Shown here piece by piece: positions 44,825-53,502 of a stretch of 64,000 nucleotides of DNA; positions within the stretch are counted from its first letter, which is position 1, and every line of letters begins with the position of its first letter. A program made the position numbers and the translations under genes. Source of the stretch: Stygiolobus azoricus (GTDB lineage: Archaea > Thermoproteota > Thermoprotei_A > Sulfolobales > Sulfolobaceae); NCBI RefSeq assembly GCF_009729035.1, contig NZ_CP045483.1:1820001-1884000 (forward strand). The letters run 5' to 3'. The notes beneath the pieces are model-generated. The model searched no databases. It was not told the origin of the DNA and was given only the letters and a program-made list of their open reading frames with translations.

Positions 44825-45124
44825 TTACATGTTATAGACTTGAGCGAATTTAACTCCTTCTATTTCCAATACTCCTTCCTTGGCAACATACCCTCTCTTT
44901 ATAGCTTCATCTACGATGTCTTTACCTACCAAACTCACCACGTTAGCTTCATCGAACAATGTAAAAACGTAGTCTAAGCTGACTTCTTCCCCCGCATAAA
45001 ACTCCTTATTTATCTCTAGCGATATGTCTCCTTTCTTGAATATTTTTCCCAATAGTTCGGGTTCACATACGTTAACAAAAACATAACCTTGTTCCCTTAT
45101 CACGTTTAAAAGAACTTTCCTCAT
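44825..45124 (-). CDS. DUF424 family protein
   Basis: This protein of about 99 residues begins MRKVLLNVIREQGYVFVNVC. The pattern VCEPELLGKIFKKG, then NKEFYAGEEV, then ANVVSLVGKDIVDEAIKRGYV and IEGVKFAQ matches DUF424, an archaeal family encoded near translation genes. An upstream ATG at 45175 would overlap aIF2-beta by 55 bases; the ATG at 45124 forms an ATGA overlap with its stop and gives the usual family start, so it is preferred. The function is unknown. Confidence 0.82.
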   Translation of the reverse strand: MRKVLLNVIREQGYVFVNVCEPELLGKIFKKGDISLEINKEFYAGEEVSLDYVFTLFDEANVVSLVGKDIVDEAIKRGYVAKEGVLEIEGVKFAQVYNM

Positions 45125-45549
45125 ATGGGTTTCACCGGTGTTTGGGCTCCACATGCGAGACAAGAGATATACCATATTTTCTTATCCATCTTCAACACAG
45201 TGTCTAAGCTCTTACAAGTGCTACATTGCACATAACTCCTCAAAAACCTGTCCATCAACGCGTTTATCACCGATGAAGTGAACTTACCCTGAATTACAAG
45301 TTGTCCGTTTTCATTGACTGAACCTGGAGCACCTAACTCCTTGAGCAAGTACCTCATACATATCTTATTATCCCTCCTGATCCTATCGCAGTACTCTGCA
45401 AAGTTCTTAATAATAGTAGTAGCTCCGATTTGAAGGATCATTAAGCTAGGTAGAGCCTGTCCTCCCACTTTCATATCTTTTTCGGGTAGCTTCTTATACA
45501 GTCTGTCTAGTAAAGCCTCATATTGTTTATCCGTTTGTTGTGAGTCCAC
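45121..45549 (-). CDS. Translation initiation factor aIF2 beta subunit
   Basis: The aIF2 beta subunit helps deliver initiator tRNA to the small ribosomal subunit. A helical N-terminus (YEALLDRLYKKLPE) is followed by the alpha-beta core (MILQIGATTIIKNFAEYCDRIRRD, KELGAPGSVNENGQLVIQGKF) and the C-terminal zinc ribbon with CSTC and CLAC pairs. Length 142 is normal. It heads the operon with DUF424, NMD3, rnhB and the DRG-like gene, and is divergent from the methylthiotransferase. Confidence 0.94.
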   Translation of the reverse strand: MDSQQTDKQYEALLDRLYKKLPEKDMKVGGQALPSLMILQIGATTIIKNFAEYCDRIRRDNKICMRYLLKELGAPGSVNENGQLVIQGKFTSSVINALMDRFLRSYVQCSTCKSLDTVLKMDKKIWYISCLACGAQTPVKPI

Positions 45550-45594
45550 AAGTAATCTTAAGAATTCGAAGGTTTATATTACTTGTGATTTACA

Positions 45595-46875
45595 GTGAAG
45601 GTTTATATTGAAACCTACGGGTGTGCATTGAATAAAGGAGATAGTTACATAATGATGACTTTACTGAGAGAGAGAGGCCACGAGATAGTGAAAGAACTTG
45701 ATGAGGCAGACACAATTATCCTAAACACTTGTGCTGTTAGGCTAGAGACTGAGGAGAGAATGAAGCAGAGGATTAAGGAACTTAAAAAGCTGAACAAGAA
45801 GCTTATAGTAGCCGGGTGTTTTGCGGGGGCAGAACCAGCAGCTGTGATTTCATTAGCTCCAGAAGCGTCATTAATAGGTCCTCAGTCAGTCGAGAAGGTA
45901 GTAGAGGTAGTAGAGTCCGACGAGAAGAAGATAATTTTGGAGGGAGAAAAACCATTAATTACACCCAAGGTTTTCGAGGGTAAGATCGCTATAATTCCTA
46001 TAGCTGACGGATGCGCTGGAGACTGTAACTTCTGTATAACTAAGTTGGCTAGAAGAAAATTGAGGAGTTACCCTCCACATCTCATAGTTAGTGCAGTAGA
46101 AGAGGCTGTAAGGAAAGGAGCAGTAGAGATAGAATTGGCAGCCCAAGATTCTGCTGCTTACGGCCTGGATTTAGGGGGAATTAAGCTCTCGGATTTGGTG
46201 AACAAAGTAGTAGACGTAGAAGGTGACTTTATGATAAGGATAGGTATGATGACTCCGGAGCTGGCAATGAGGGACTTAGACGGTTTAATAGAGGTCTTGA
46301 AAAACAAGAAGGTCTTTAAGTTCGTTCACTTGCCAGTGCAAAGCGGTGACGATAATGTATTAAAGTTAATGAATAGAAAGTACACAGTAGAAGAATACAA
46401 AGAGCTGGTGAGGGAGATTAGGAAGAAAATACCTATGGTTAATATAACTACGGACATTATAATTGGCCATCCTGGGGAAGATGAAGAGGCGTTTAAGAAT
46501 ACGTTAGAACTCATGAAAGAGTTAAAGTTTGAGAGGATTCATTTAGCAATGTACTCAATAAGACCTAATACAAGGAGTGCTTCAATGAAACAAGTCCCTG
46601 ATCAAATTAAGAAGATCAGAATGCAAATTGCAAACAAACTTTATGAAGAATTAGCTTACGAGATACACAATGAGTACGTGGGGTCGGTATCTAAAGTTAT
46701 CACTACGGAATTGGGCAGGAAAGGGTCTGTCATAGGTAGAACTTTAAACTATATTCCCGTGGTGATAAGGGATGAAGTTGAATTGGGTAAATGGGTAGAA
46801 GTAGAAATTACGGAAGCGTCCTTCTTTGACTTGCGAGGAAGGCTGGTGAGTCTACCTGTTCAAGCAACTCATTAA
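45595..46875 (+). CDS. tRNA t6A37 methylthiotransferase (archaeal MtaB/CDKAL1 type)
   Basis: The enzyme adds a methylthio group to t6A at tRNA position 37. The N-terminal UPF0004 domain supplies cluster cysteines (YGCALNKGD, LNTCAVR, VAGCF); the radical SAM motif is CAGDCNFC; FVHLPVQSGDDNVLKLMNRKYT is a strong family motif, and a TRAM domain (about 360-426) binds RNA. The start is GTG at 45595, giving VKVYIETYGC read as Met. It is divergent from aIF2-beta by 45 bases. Confidence 0.93.
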   Translation: MKVYIETYGCALNKGDSYIMMTLLRERGHEIVKELDEADTIILNTCAVRLETEERMKQRIKELKKLNKKLIVAGCFAGAEPAAVISLAPEASLIGPQSVEKVVEVVESDEKKIILEGEKPLITPKVFEGKIAIIPIADGCAGDCNFCITKLARRKLRSYPPHLIVSAVEEAVRKGAVEIELAAQDSAAYGLDLGGIKLSDLVNKVVDVEGDFMIRIGMMTPELAMRDLDGLIEVLKNKKVFKFVHLPVQSGDDNVLKLMNRKYTVEEYKELVREIRKKIPMVNITTDIIIGHPGEDEEAFKNTLELMKELKFERIHLAMYSIRPNTRSASMKQVPDQIKKIRMQIANKLYEELAYEIHNEYVGSVSKVITTELGRKGSVIGRTLNYIPVVIRDEVELGKWVEVEITEASFFDLRGRLVSLPVQATH

Positions 46876-46926
46876 ACGATGTTGGCTAATTATTCTAAAC
46901 TTCGCAATAAGTTAAGTTTTAAAAAA

Positions 46927-46932
46927 TTTAAA
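46927..46932 (+). promoter_or_regulatory. TATA-like box of the thiolase gene
   Basis: TTTAAA is centred about 27 bases before the ATG at 46957. The spacing supports a leaderless transcript starting at that ATG. Confidence 0.5.
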
Positions 46933-46956
46933 CTACTTTAAACATAGTGTTTGTGT

Positions 46957-48144
46957 ATGCCAGACGTTTACATTGTCTCGGCTGTAAGGACTCCTATAGG
47001 TAAGTTCGGAGGAGCTTATAAGGACGTTCCTCCGGTTGACTTAGGAGCCGTAGTAATAAAAGAAGCGTTAAAAAGAGCTGGAGTAGAACCAAATAAAGTA
47101 GACATAACAATAATGGGCAATATACTGAGAGCAGGTCATGGTCAAGACCTAGCAAGACAAGCTGCAGTAAAGGCTGGTATTCCCATGGAAATAGAAGGGT
47201 ATTGTGTAGATATGGTATGCTCTTCGGGAATGATAAGCACTATTAACGCTTCACAGATGATCAAGAGTGGAGATGCTGATATTGTTGTGGCAGGAGGAAT
47301 GGAGAGCATGAGTCAAGCAATGCTAGCAGTTAAGAGTGAGGCTAGGTGGGGTGTAAAAATGCTTCTGGGCAAACAGTTGTCCTTCATCGACACTATGTTA
47401 ATGGACGGGTTAACAGACCCCTTTAACATGAAATTGATGGGTCAAGAAGCGGATATGGTAGCTAAGGCTCATAACTTCACAAGGAGGGAATTAGACGAAA
47501 TAGCTTACGAGAGTCACAAAAGGGCTGCAACGGCTACAGACAAAGGCTATTTCAAGGACGAGATAGTAAAGGTGGTAATTGATGGTAAGGAAATTACCCA
47601 AGACGAAGGTATAAGGAGAGATACGTCTATAGAAAAGTTATCCCAATTGAAACCGGCATTTACCCCCGACGGAGTTCACACGGCAGGAAATTCCTCTCAA
47701 ATAAGCGATGGTGCAGCTGCACTCGTTCTTATGAGTGAGAAAGCAGTTAAGGAATATAAGGTAGAGCCGTTAGCTAAGATTATAGGATACAGTTGGGTAG
47801 GTATAGAGAGCTGGAGGTTTACTGAGGCACCAGTGTTTGCCGTAAAGAAGCTTTTACAGAAACTTAATATGGATATCTCTCAATTCGATTATTTCGAGAA
47901 TAACGAGGCTTTTGCCGTAAATAATGCTTTATACAATAGATATCTAGGAGTTCCCTACGATAGGTTGAACGTGTTTGGTGGGGCTATAGCGTTGGGTCAT
48001 CCTATAGGTGCCAGCGGTGCAAGGATTATTACTACGCTAATTAACGTGTTATCCAAGATGGGTGGTAAAAGAGGTATAGCGAGTATATGCCACGGGACTG
48101 GTGGTTCCACAGCAATTGCAATTGAGCTTTTAAGACCTCTATAA
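46957..48144 (+). CDS. Acetyl-CoA C-acetyltransferase (thiolase)
   Basis: The protein condenses or cleaves acetyl-CoA units. The acylated Cys lies in VDMVCSSGM, the His in FGGAIALGHPIGASGARI, and the second Cys in ICHGTGGS; NEAFAVNN is also present, so the catalytic set is complete. The frame begins with TTG at 46951, but ATG at 46957 gives the family start MPDVYIVSAVRTPIGKFGG and lies about 27 bases after a TTTAAA box (46927-46932), fitting a leaderless transcript. Roles in isoprenoid or fatty acid metabolism are both possible. Confidence 0.94.
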   Translation: MPDVYIVSAVRTPIGKFGGAYKDVPPVDLGAVVIKEALKRAGVEPNKVDITIMGNILRAGHGQDLARQAAVKAGIPMEIEGYCVDMVCSSGMISTINASQMIKSGDADIVVAGGMESMSQAMLAVKSEARWGVKMLLGKQLSFIDTMLMDGLTDPFNMKLMGQEADMVAKAHNFTRRELDEIAYESHKRAATATDKGYFKDEIVKVVIDGKEITQDEGIRRDTSIEKLSQLKPAFTPDGVHTAGNSSQISDGAAALVLMSEKAVKEYKVEPLAKIIGYSWVGIESWRFTEAPVFAVKKLLQKLNMDISQFDYFENNEAFAVNNALYNRYLGVPYDRLNVFGGAIALGHPIGASGARIITTLINVLSKMGGKRGIASICHGTGGSTAIAIELLRPL

Positions 48145-48187
48145 CTTTAAAGCTTATGCCGTAAATGATATGGTGGTGATTAACTGA

Positions 48188-48514
48188 TTGGCTAAAAAGA
48201 AGTCAGCATCGCCACAGCCTACAAGAGAAGTTCCGAAGCCTGAAGAAGGAGAGGTTATATGTGTAGTTAAGAAAATGTTAGGAGCGGAACACATTCAAGT
48301 AGTATGCTTGGACGGGAAGGAAAGGTTAGCGAGGATTCCTGGTAAGATGAAGAAAAAAATGTGGATAAGAGAAGGTGATGTAGTTTTAGCAGCTCCTTGG
48401 GACTTCCAACCTAGTAAGTGCGATATAGTTTACCGCTATGAGGAGAGCGAAGTGAGGAAGCTGATTGAGGAAAAAGTAGTCAGTGCTGAGATAATTGAGC
48501 AATTGAGAGGATAA
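48188..48514 (+). CDS. Translation initiation factor aIF1A
   Basis: An OB-fold (about 22-95) with [53 protein letters not shown] is characteristic of eIF1A/aIF1A; a basic N-terminus ([10 protein letters not shown]) precedes it. It promotes scanning-independent start selection on the small subunit. The start codon is TTG at 48188, with a GGTGGTGAT ribosome-binding site about 8 bases upstream. It begins an operon with RIO1 and Pno1. Confidence 0.94.
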   Translation: MAKKKSASPQPTREVPKPEEGEVICVVKKMLGAEHIQVVCLDGKERLARIPGKMKKKMWIREGDVVLAAPWDFQPSKCDIVYRYEESEVRKLIEEKVVSAEIIEQLRG

Positions 48515-48518
48515 TAGT

Positions 48519-49310
48519 TTGATTGATGGAAAGAAGAGGAAGGAAGAAAAGAGGATAAAGGATGAGGATCTTTTTAAAGTCGTAGATTCAACGATTGACT
48601 CTCGTACTTATCTCTCCCTTATTCAGATCGCAAGGAGATTAAACATAAAGGAGTATTACGGGGCCATATCATCAGGAAAAGAGGCAAAGATTTACCCAGC
48701 TTTAACAAGAGACGGTAAGTGGTATGCAGTAAAAATATATTACGTTAGCACCGCTGCAAGTAAGAGGGCTTTGGAGAAGTACACCTTAGGAGATCCCCGC
48801 TTTAAGGACGTTAAGATAAAGACCACGTTTCAGCTTATTGAAATCTGGGCTAGGAAGGAATATAAGAACTTAGCAAGGCTAAGCGAAGCTGGAGTGTCAG
48901 CTCCTAAGCCTATTTATGTTTTCCGAAATATCTTGGTCATGGAATTCATAGGTGAGGAAGGAGTAAGGGCTCCTCTCCTAAAAGAGGTTCCCGAGGAAGC
49001 CATAACTGAAGAACTATATAATGCGATTATTACAGAGGTAGAGAAAATGGTGAATCTTGCCCACCTAGTTCACGGAGACCTCAGTGAGTATAATATTATG
49101 GTATGGGATAACAGACCTTATATAATAGATGTTAGCCAATCCGTTGACATTGAGCATCCGAATGCTCTTGAATTATTACAAAGGGATCTGGAAAATATAA
49201 ACAGATTTTTTGAAGGCCACGGTGTTAACGTGGAGCCAGTGGAGGATATATTAGGTAGACTAGAGATAAGTAATGTGAAAGGCAATGATGTATACAACAG
49301 TTCCGGATGA
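48519..49310 (+). CDS. rio1: RIO1-type serine protein kinase
   Basis: RIO kinases act in late small-subunit ribosome maturation. Motifs are GAISSGKEAKIYPAL (nucleotide loop with the RIO STGKEA-like sequence), YAVKIYY (Lys), VHGDLSEYNIMVW (catalytic loop) and IIDVSQSVDIEHP (metal-binding loop in place of DFG). At 263 residues it is the RIO1 size. The start is TTG at 48519, 4 bases after aIF1A, with GAGAGG upstream. It overlaps Pno1 by 26 bases. Confidence 0.94.
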   Translation: MIDGKKRKEEKRIKDEDLFKVVDSTIDSRTYLSLIQIARRLNIKEYYGAISSGKEAKIYPALTRDGKWYAVKIYYVSTAASKRALEKYTLGDPRFKDVKIKTTFQLIEIWARKEYKNLARLSEAGVSAPKPIYVFRNILVMEFIGEEGVRAPLLKEVPEEAITEELYNAIITEVEKMVNLAHLVHGDLSEYNIMVWDNRPYIIDVSQSVDIEHPNALELLQRDLENINRFFEGHGVNVEPVEDILGRLEISNVKGNDVYNSSG

Positions 49311-49830
49311 TAAGTTACCTTTGATCAAACAGTTAATACCAAAGTTGGAGGAAATAAGTAACTCTACCATAGAACTTGACGAAAAGACTAAATCGATAAA
49401 AGTCACGCCTAAGCAGGGAAATGCATATGACGCTATGAAGGTTAGATCAGTGATAAACGCGATAGGTTTAGGGTTTTCTGTTGACGATGCTATGAAACTT
49501 ATGTCAGATGATTACACGTTAGAAATTATAGAACTTAGAGACTTCTCTAACGGTCCGGACTCCCTCAGAAGGATTAAAGGGAGGATTATAGGAGAAAAGG
49601 GAAAGGCTAAAAAGATAATTCAGGAGTATACGGGTGTTCAAATCCTAGTTGGAGATCATATAGTAGCCCTTTTGGGGAATGTGGAACAAATGTCTGTTGC
49701 TAAGAGGGCTATTGAAATGTTACTTGAAGGTAAGGAGCATAGTACAGTTTATAAATTTCTAGACGAAGCTGAAAGATCTCTCTCCTTCTCGTCCTCGAGA
49801 GGGTTAAAAGAAAGACTTGATAAATTCTAA
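49285..49830 (+). CDS. KH-domain ribosome maturation protein, Pno1/Dim2-like
   Basis: Two KH-type domains are present; the second has GRIIGEKGKAKKIIQEYTGV with the GxxG loop. This is the archaeal counterpart of Pno1/Dim2 (Krr1-related), which works with RIO1 and the small-subunit 3' end. M2 at 49288 is an alternative start. The gene overlaps rio1 by 26 bases and the opposite PD-(D/E)XK-like gene by 27 bases at the 3' end. Confidence 0.9.
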   Translation: MMYTTVPDDKLPLIKQLIPKLEEISNSTIELDEKTKSIKVTPKQGNAYDAMKVRSVINAIGLGFSVDDAMKLMSDDYTLEIIELRDFSNGPDSLRRIKGRIIGEKGKAKKIIQEYTGVQILVGDHIVALLGNVEQMSVAKRAIEMLLEGKEHSTVYKFLDEAERSLSFSSSRGLKERLDKF

Positions 49831-50361
49831 ACTATCTATGCTGTATTTACTGGAGTAACTTTTTATTACTTTATTATAGTTTGAGAGAATAAGTTTTGTC
49901 TTCTCACTACTCATTAAGTTCTTCAGTCCCTCCACATCCCCTCTATATGCGTACTGAAAGAAGTGTAAAAGTATTTTTTTGGGTTCACTAAGTATCTCCT
50001 CCGTGTTAAACAACTGCGGGGTAGGTTTCATTACTAAGGTGAGGTGAGTTCCCTCGAGCATTGCTATCATAGCCAACTTATAAGCTGAATACTCCCTAGT
50101 AGGAGACTTTTTTGACGCCTTCACCTCGATATAATATTTGTTTCCTGATTTCTCAGCCTCGATATCATGAGTTGGCAAATCCACGTATCTGATGTTGGTG
50201 AAGCTCATATCTTCTAAGACTTTTATCGCCCTTAACTCCATAGCAAAACCTAGAATTATACCCTTCGCCTTTTCCAAAGCATAGTCTATTTCTTCATCAG
50301 TTAAGCCGTATTTTTCCTTTAACTCTTCAATGGTCTTCACAGTATATATAGTGAATTTCAT
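49804..50361 (-). CDS. PD-(D/E)XK nuclease-like protein, 185 aa
   Basis: A restriction-endonuclease-like core is suggested by HDIEAEKSGNKYYIEVKASK (about 65-84): Asp, then ExK after a short loop. A preceding helix contains a Glu (MELRAIKVLE), and a following helix-strand (YSAYKLAMIAMLEGTHLTLVMK) completes the fold. The rest is helical and Lys-rich. It could be a DNA repair or Holliday-junction-like nuclease or an inactive relative. No methylase is adjacent, so it is not an obvious restriction system. Its 3' end is antisense to the Pno1 gene. Confidence 0.65.
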   Translation of the reverse strand: MKFTIYTVKTIEELKEKYGLTDEEIDYALEKAKGIILGFAMELRAIKVLEDMSFTNIRYVDLPTHDIEAEKSGNKYYIEVKASKKSPTREYSAYKLAMIAMLEGTHLTLVMKPTPQLFNTEEILSEPKKILLHFFQYAYRGDVEGLKNLMSSEKTKLILSNYNKVIKSYSSKYSIDSLEFIKSFF

Positions 50362-50404
50362 TAAATAAAAGACTTCAAAGAACGTTTTTAGATTTTTTCT
50401 AGGA

Positions 50405-51397
50405 TTAACACTTTAATTTTATCCCTCCTAACCTCTTTTTACCCTCAGTCCTAATTTTGATAACATCCTCTCCACTGACCTCACTACTCCTAGTCCCGTA
50501 AGTCGAAAATAGGTCTTTTTCTAGATCGTATTCAGTAAATATTCCTACTTGGTTCAACCTTCTGTCAGCATCTTCAAGTGATGTGAATTCACTCAAGACC
50601 TTAGCGATAGGTGAAGTTTCTATCACGACTTTAGGGTCTAAGAAGAACATAATCGAGGAAACGGGAGTTACATATACTCTTCGAGTCCCGTCCCTGATCA
50701 TAACTTCACCAAAGAGTCCCTTAAACGCCTGATAGGGAATTCTAGACGCCTCTGTTCGAACCTCCTTAAGTACTTTTTCGAGTTCCTTTGCAATCTCCTC
50801 GTCGATACCTTTACTATCCTTTAATCCACCTAGAGACGCTATTTCAGCGATCCTCTTGAGAATATAGTCATGTTCTAGCTCACCGTCACTACCTGCACCA
50901 ATTGTTGCTAACAAAGACCTTGTTTTCAATTTACCTAACACGTTTAACATCATGAAGTCTATTAACGGACTGCCTAATGTCTCTTCACACCCCTTAGCTA
51001 GGACATCTCCTCCAGCGTCAACTCCTAAAACAAAGTCAATTTTCATAGTTTGCAGGAAATCGTTAATACCTGAGACTATTTCCCTAAGCCCTTCCTTAAT
51101 ACATATCGCATAGCCTTTCTGTATATTAACAGCTCGCATTAGCCTGACGATTTGTGGTGTTACTAATTTACCCAGCCTGATTGCATAAGAGTTTTGGTTT
51201 AGTTCCCTTATTATTTCGTTTATCTTTACAGTGTTTTCGAAGTCACATATAGGTCCTGGTACGGGGTCTTCCACATACCTTTCCCAAGTCACTGCTCCTA
51301 TAATAGTGTCATATCCTTTTGATCTCAAGTAAAGAGCAGCAACATATGCTGATACTACGTCCCCTCCTCCGCCCAGTCCAAAAACGAATGCTCTCAT
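50405..51397 (-). CDS. DUF1152 family protein
   Basis: The glycine-rich start MRAFVFGLGGGGDVVSAYVAA and later FVLGVDAGGDVLAKGCEET and LATIGAGSDGELEHDYIL match DUF1152, an archaeal and bacterial family of unknown function with a nucleotide-binding-like layout. The frame can begin at 51415, but a TATAAAA-like box (51423-51429, minus strand) is too close to that ATG; the ATG at 51397 is about 29 bases away and starts just before the conserved motif. It would be about 330 residues. Confidence 0.85.
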   Translation of the reverse strand: MRAFVFGLGGGGDVVSAYVAALYLRSKGYDTIIGAVTWERYVEDPVPGPICDFENTVKINEIIRELNQNSYAIRLGKLVTPQIVRLMRAVNIQKGYAICIKEGLREIVSGINDFLQTMKIDFVLGVDAGGDVLAKGCEETLGSPLIDFMMLNVLGKLKTRSLLATIGAGSDGELEHDYILKRIAEIASLGGLKDSKGIDEEIAKELEKVLKEVRTEASRIPYQAFKGLFGEVMIRDGTRRVYVTPVSSIMFFLDPKVVIETSPIAKVLSEFTSLEDADRRLNQVGIFTEYDLEKDLFSTYGTRSSEVSGEDVIKIRTEGKKRLGGIKLKC

Positions 51398-51422
51398 CGA
51401 ATCATATTTAACCATTATGTCA

Positions 51423-51429
51423 TTTTATA
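51423..51429 (-). promoter_or_regulatory. TATA box of the DUF1152 gene
   Basis: TATAAAA on the minus strand is centred about 29 bases before the ATG at 51397 and only about 11 bases before the ATG at 51415. It therefore selects the shorter start. Confidence 0.5.
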
Positions 51430-51540
51430 CTTGAGGTTAAGTAATAAGAAGTACTCAAAGTAATAGGTTAAGTTAACGCGTATTATCTGATCTGATACTT
51501 TAAACAATATCATGGGTAAGAATGTCATTAGTGTTCGTAA

Positions 51541-52086
51541 ATGAGCGATGTAATTGATAACTTAAGCTCATATCTAACTAATAATGAATATTCACAAACA
51601 GTCGACGTAAACTTAAAAATAGGAGAAGCCTTATCTCATATACTTGCAGCTGCCTCTATTGTGGAAGAACTAGAAGGTGAAAGTGAAGAAGTAAAAGAGA
51701 CTGTAAGAAGGTATGTAGACGCTTGGGTGTCCTTTTTAGTCCCTATAGACTATTCCCCTGGAATGGCGGAAGTAATTGGGAGTAAAATAAATAAGAAACT
51801 AACTAAAATCTTCCCTGAAATAACGGAGGATGAGTTAGGAGAGACCTTGGACATGGTGATCGAAGCTAAGAGGGAGTTAAGTAACGGAAACCTCCCAGTA
51901 TTTTACAAGGAAGTAGAAGTAAGGATTGAGAGGGTATTAAGGGTCTTGGGTATTGACCTCAGCGAAATTAAAAAATTCTTGGAAGGAGATATAATTATGC
52001 AGCAGCGCAGGTTGATATCAATATTCGCAATAGCTATCGCAATAGCTAGTGTGTGGGATCCTAAATGGATAGCGGACTATCAATAA
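51541..52086 (+). CDS. Hypothetical helical protein, 181 aa
   Basis: I do not recognise this acidic, all-helical protein. It has long amphipathic stretches (EELEGESEEVKETVRRYVDAW; EVRIERVLRVLGIDLSEIKKFL) and a more hydrophobic last part (about 153-170, LISIFAIAIAIASVW). It overlaps the zinc-finger gene by 22 bases, so the two are probably translated together. Sulfolobales-specific is my guess from the lack of any family pattern. Confidence 0.65.
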   Translation: MSDVIDNLSSYLTNNEYSQTVDVNLKIGEALSHILAAASIVEELEGESEEVKETVRRYVDAWVSFLVPIDYSPGMAEVIGSKINKKLTKIFPEITEDELGETLDMVIEAKRELSNGNLPVFYKEVEVRIERVLRVLGIDLSEIKKFLEGDIIMQQRRLISIFAIAIAIASVWDPKWIADYQ

Positions 52087-52379
52087 CGGCTGAAAAACTA
52101 GTTGAGGTTACGGCAAGATATGCGAGTAAAATAAACGTTAAAGATGAGGAGATAGAAAAGCTTGTAGGTCTTTCTTCAAAAGTCATAGCAAAGAAAGTAT
52201 CACAGAAAGTAGCATTTTGGCTTGTAGACCAGAAAGAGACTTTGTTATACTGTAAACTGTGCGGTAAAGGTCCCTTTACTAAGAAGGGGTTATACTTGCA
52301 TCTCACCAGGCTTCACAAAGAAGAGATAAAAGGAATGCTAATGGAAGAACTAAAAAATGAAATTAGAACTCTTATATAG
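52065..52379 (+). CDS. C2H2-type zinc-finger protein, 104 aa
   Basis: The C-terminal half contains LYCKLCGKGPFTKKGLYLHLTRLHKEE: Cys-X2-Cys, 12 residues, His-X4-His, with the hydrophobic spacing of a C2H2 finger. The N-terminal 55 residues are helical. Small single-finger proteins are common in crenarchaea and bind DNA or RNA. It overlaps the preceding helical-protein gene and its stop overlaps the end of the cystathionine synthase/lyase gene on the other strand by 8 bases. Confidence 0.75.
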   Translation: MDSGLSITAEKLVEVTARYASKINVKDEEIEKLVGLSSKVIAKKVSQKVAFWLVDQKETLLYCKLCGKGPFTKKGLYLHLTRLHKEEIKGMLMEELKNEIRTLI

Positions 52380-53502
52380 AAGACAAAGCTTTGTCAAGGT
52401 CTTCTATTAAGTCATCTACGTCTTCTATTCCTACTGAAAGTCTTAACATTGTGTCAGTTATGCCTACTAGTTTTCTCTCCTCTGGTGACAACGTACGATG
52501 TGACATCGTAGCTGGGTGGGAAATAGTAGAATTTACTCCACCTAGTGTCTGGGCAGCTAAAATCACGTTAAACTTATTCATTAACCTGATAGAGTCTTCC
52601 ATAGTACCCTTAACGTCAAAGCTTACAACACCACCGAATCCCTTTAATACCTTTCTTGCTATCTCATAATCTGGATGTGTTTTTAAACCCGGATAGTATA
52701 CCGTCCTCACCTTAGGATGTTCCATCAGGAATTCCGCTATCTTAAGTGAGTTTGAGTTAATTACGTCCATTCTTATCTTCAAAGTTTTCATCCCTCTTAT
52801 TACTAGGTATGCTGCATGTGGGTCTAAAGACGTGCCTAAAGTCCTCCTCATTAAGTCTATTTTAGTCATATAATCTTTCTTACCAGCAGCTAAGCCTGCT
52901 ATCACATCATTATGACCGGCGATAAACTTAGAGGCACTGTGAAGGACTATATCAGCTCCCTGAACAATAGGTTTTTGGTTTATTGGAGTAGCAAATGTAG
53001 AGTCGACTATTAATAAACTATTATTTTCTCTACAAACCTTAGACAACGTTACTACGTCTACTACACGCAAAATCGGGTTGGATATGTTTTCTACGAAAAC
53101 AATATCATACTTATCGCTAGCTGCAGTTTCAATGATTTTTCCTGGGTTTGCTACATCTACTTTTACTCCCCAGCTCTTAAGGAAATCAGTAAAAAATCTG
53201 TAAGTCCTGCCGAACATATCTCTATGAATCAGAACTTTGCTACCTGGTTTAATGAGGGTTAGTAAAGTTGAGGAAATAGCCCCCATGCCTGAAGAAAAAG
53301 CTACCCCCATTTCCGCCTCTTCTAAATCTGCGATCATCTCGGCTAACTTAAGGACGGTCGGGTTTACTTCCCTACTGTATCTATACTTTTCACCGATTGG
53401 ATAAGCGTAAGACGTAGTCTGATAGATGGGTGTAGTTATAGCTCCGGTCTCTTGATCTATTCCCTCTTTAGTGACCTTAGTTCCGTCTCTCAACCCAAGC
53501 AC
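52372..53502 (-). CDS. Cystathionine gamma-synthase/lyase family PLP enzyme
   Basis: This is a Cys/Met metabolism PLP-dependent enzyme. The lysine that binds PLP is in VLHSASKFIAGHNDVIAG; other motifs are YSREVNPTVLKLAE, FSSGMGAISS (phosphate cup), VDSTFATP (Asp pairing with the PLP ring) and LRLSVGIED. At 376 residues it is the normal size. Whether it makes or cleaves cystathionine or uses O-acylhomoserine cannot be told. It overlaps homoserine kinase by 26 bases, which suggests use of phosphohomoserine. Confidence 0.9.
   Translation of the reverse strand: MLGLRDGTKVTKEGIDQETGAITTPIYQTTSYAYPIGEKYRYSREVNPTVLKLAEMIADLEEAEMGVAFSSGMGAISSTLLTLIKPGSKVLIHRDMFGRTYRFFTDFLKSWGVKVDVANPGKIIETAASDKYDIVFVENISNPILRVVDVVTLSKVCRENNSLLIVDSTFATPINQKPIVQGADIVLHSASKFIAGHNDVIAGLAAGKKDYMTKIDLMRRTLGTSLDPHAAYLVIRGMKTLKIRMDVINSNSLKIAEFLMEHPKVRTVYYPGLKTHPDYEIARKVLKGFGGVVSFDVKGTMEDSIRLMNKFNVILAAQTLGGVNSTISHPATMSHRTLSPEERKLVGITDTMLRLSVGIEDVDDLIEDLDKALSSI

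Noticed and set aside
45572-45581. TATA box for the t6A methylthiotransferase
   Set aside because: It is centred only about 19 bases before the GTG start, too close for the conserved N-terminus to be translated from that transcript; the true promoter is unclear.
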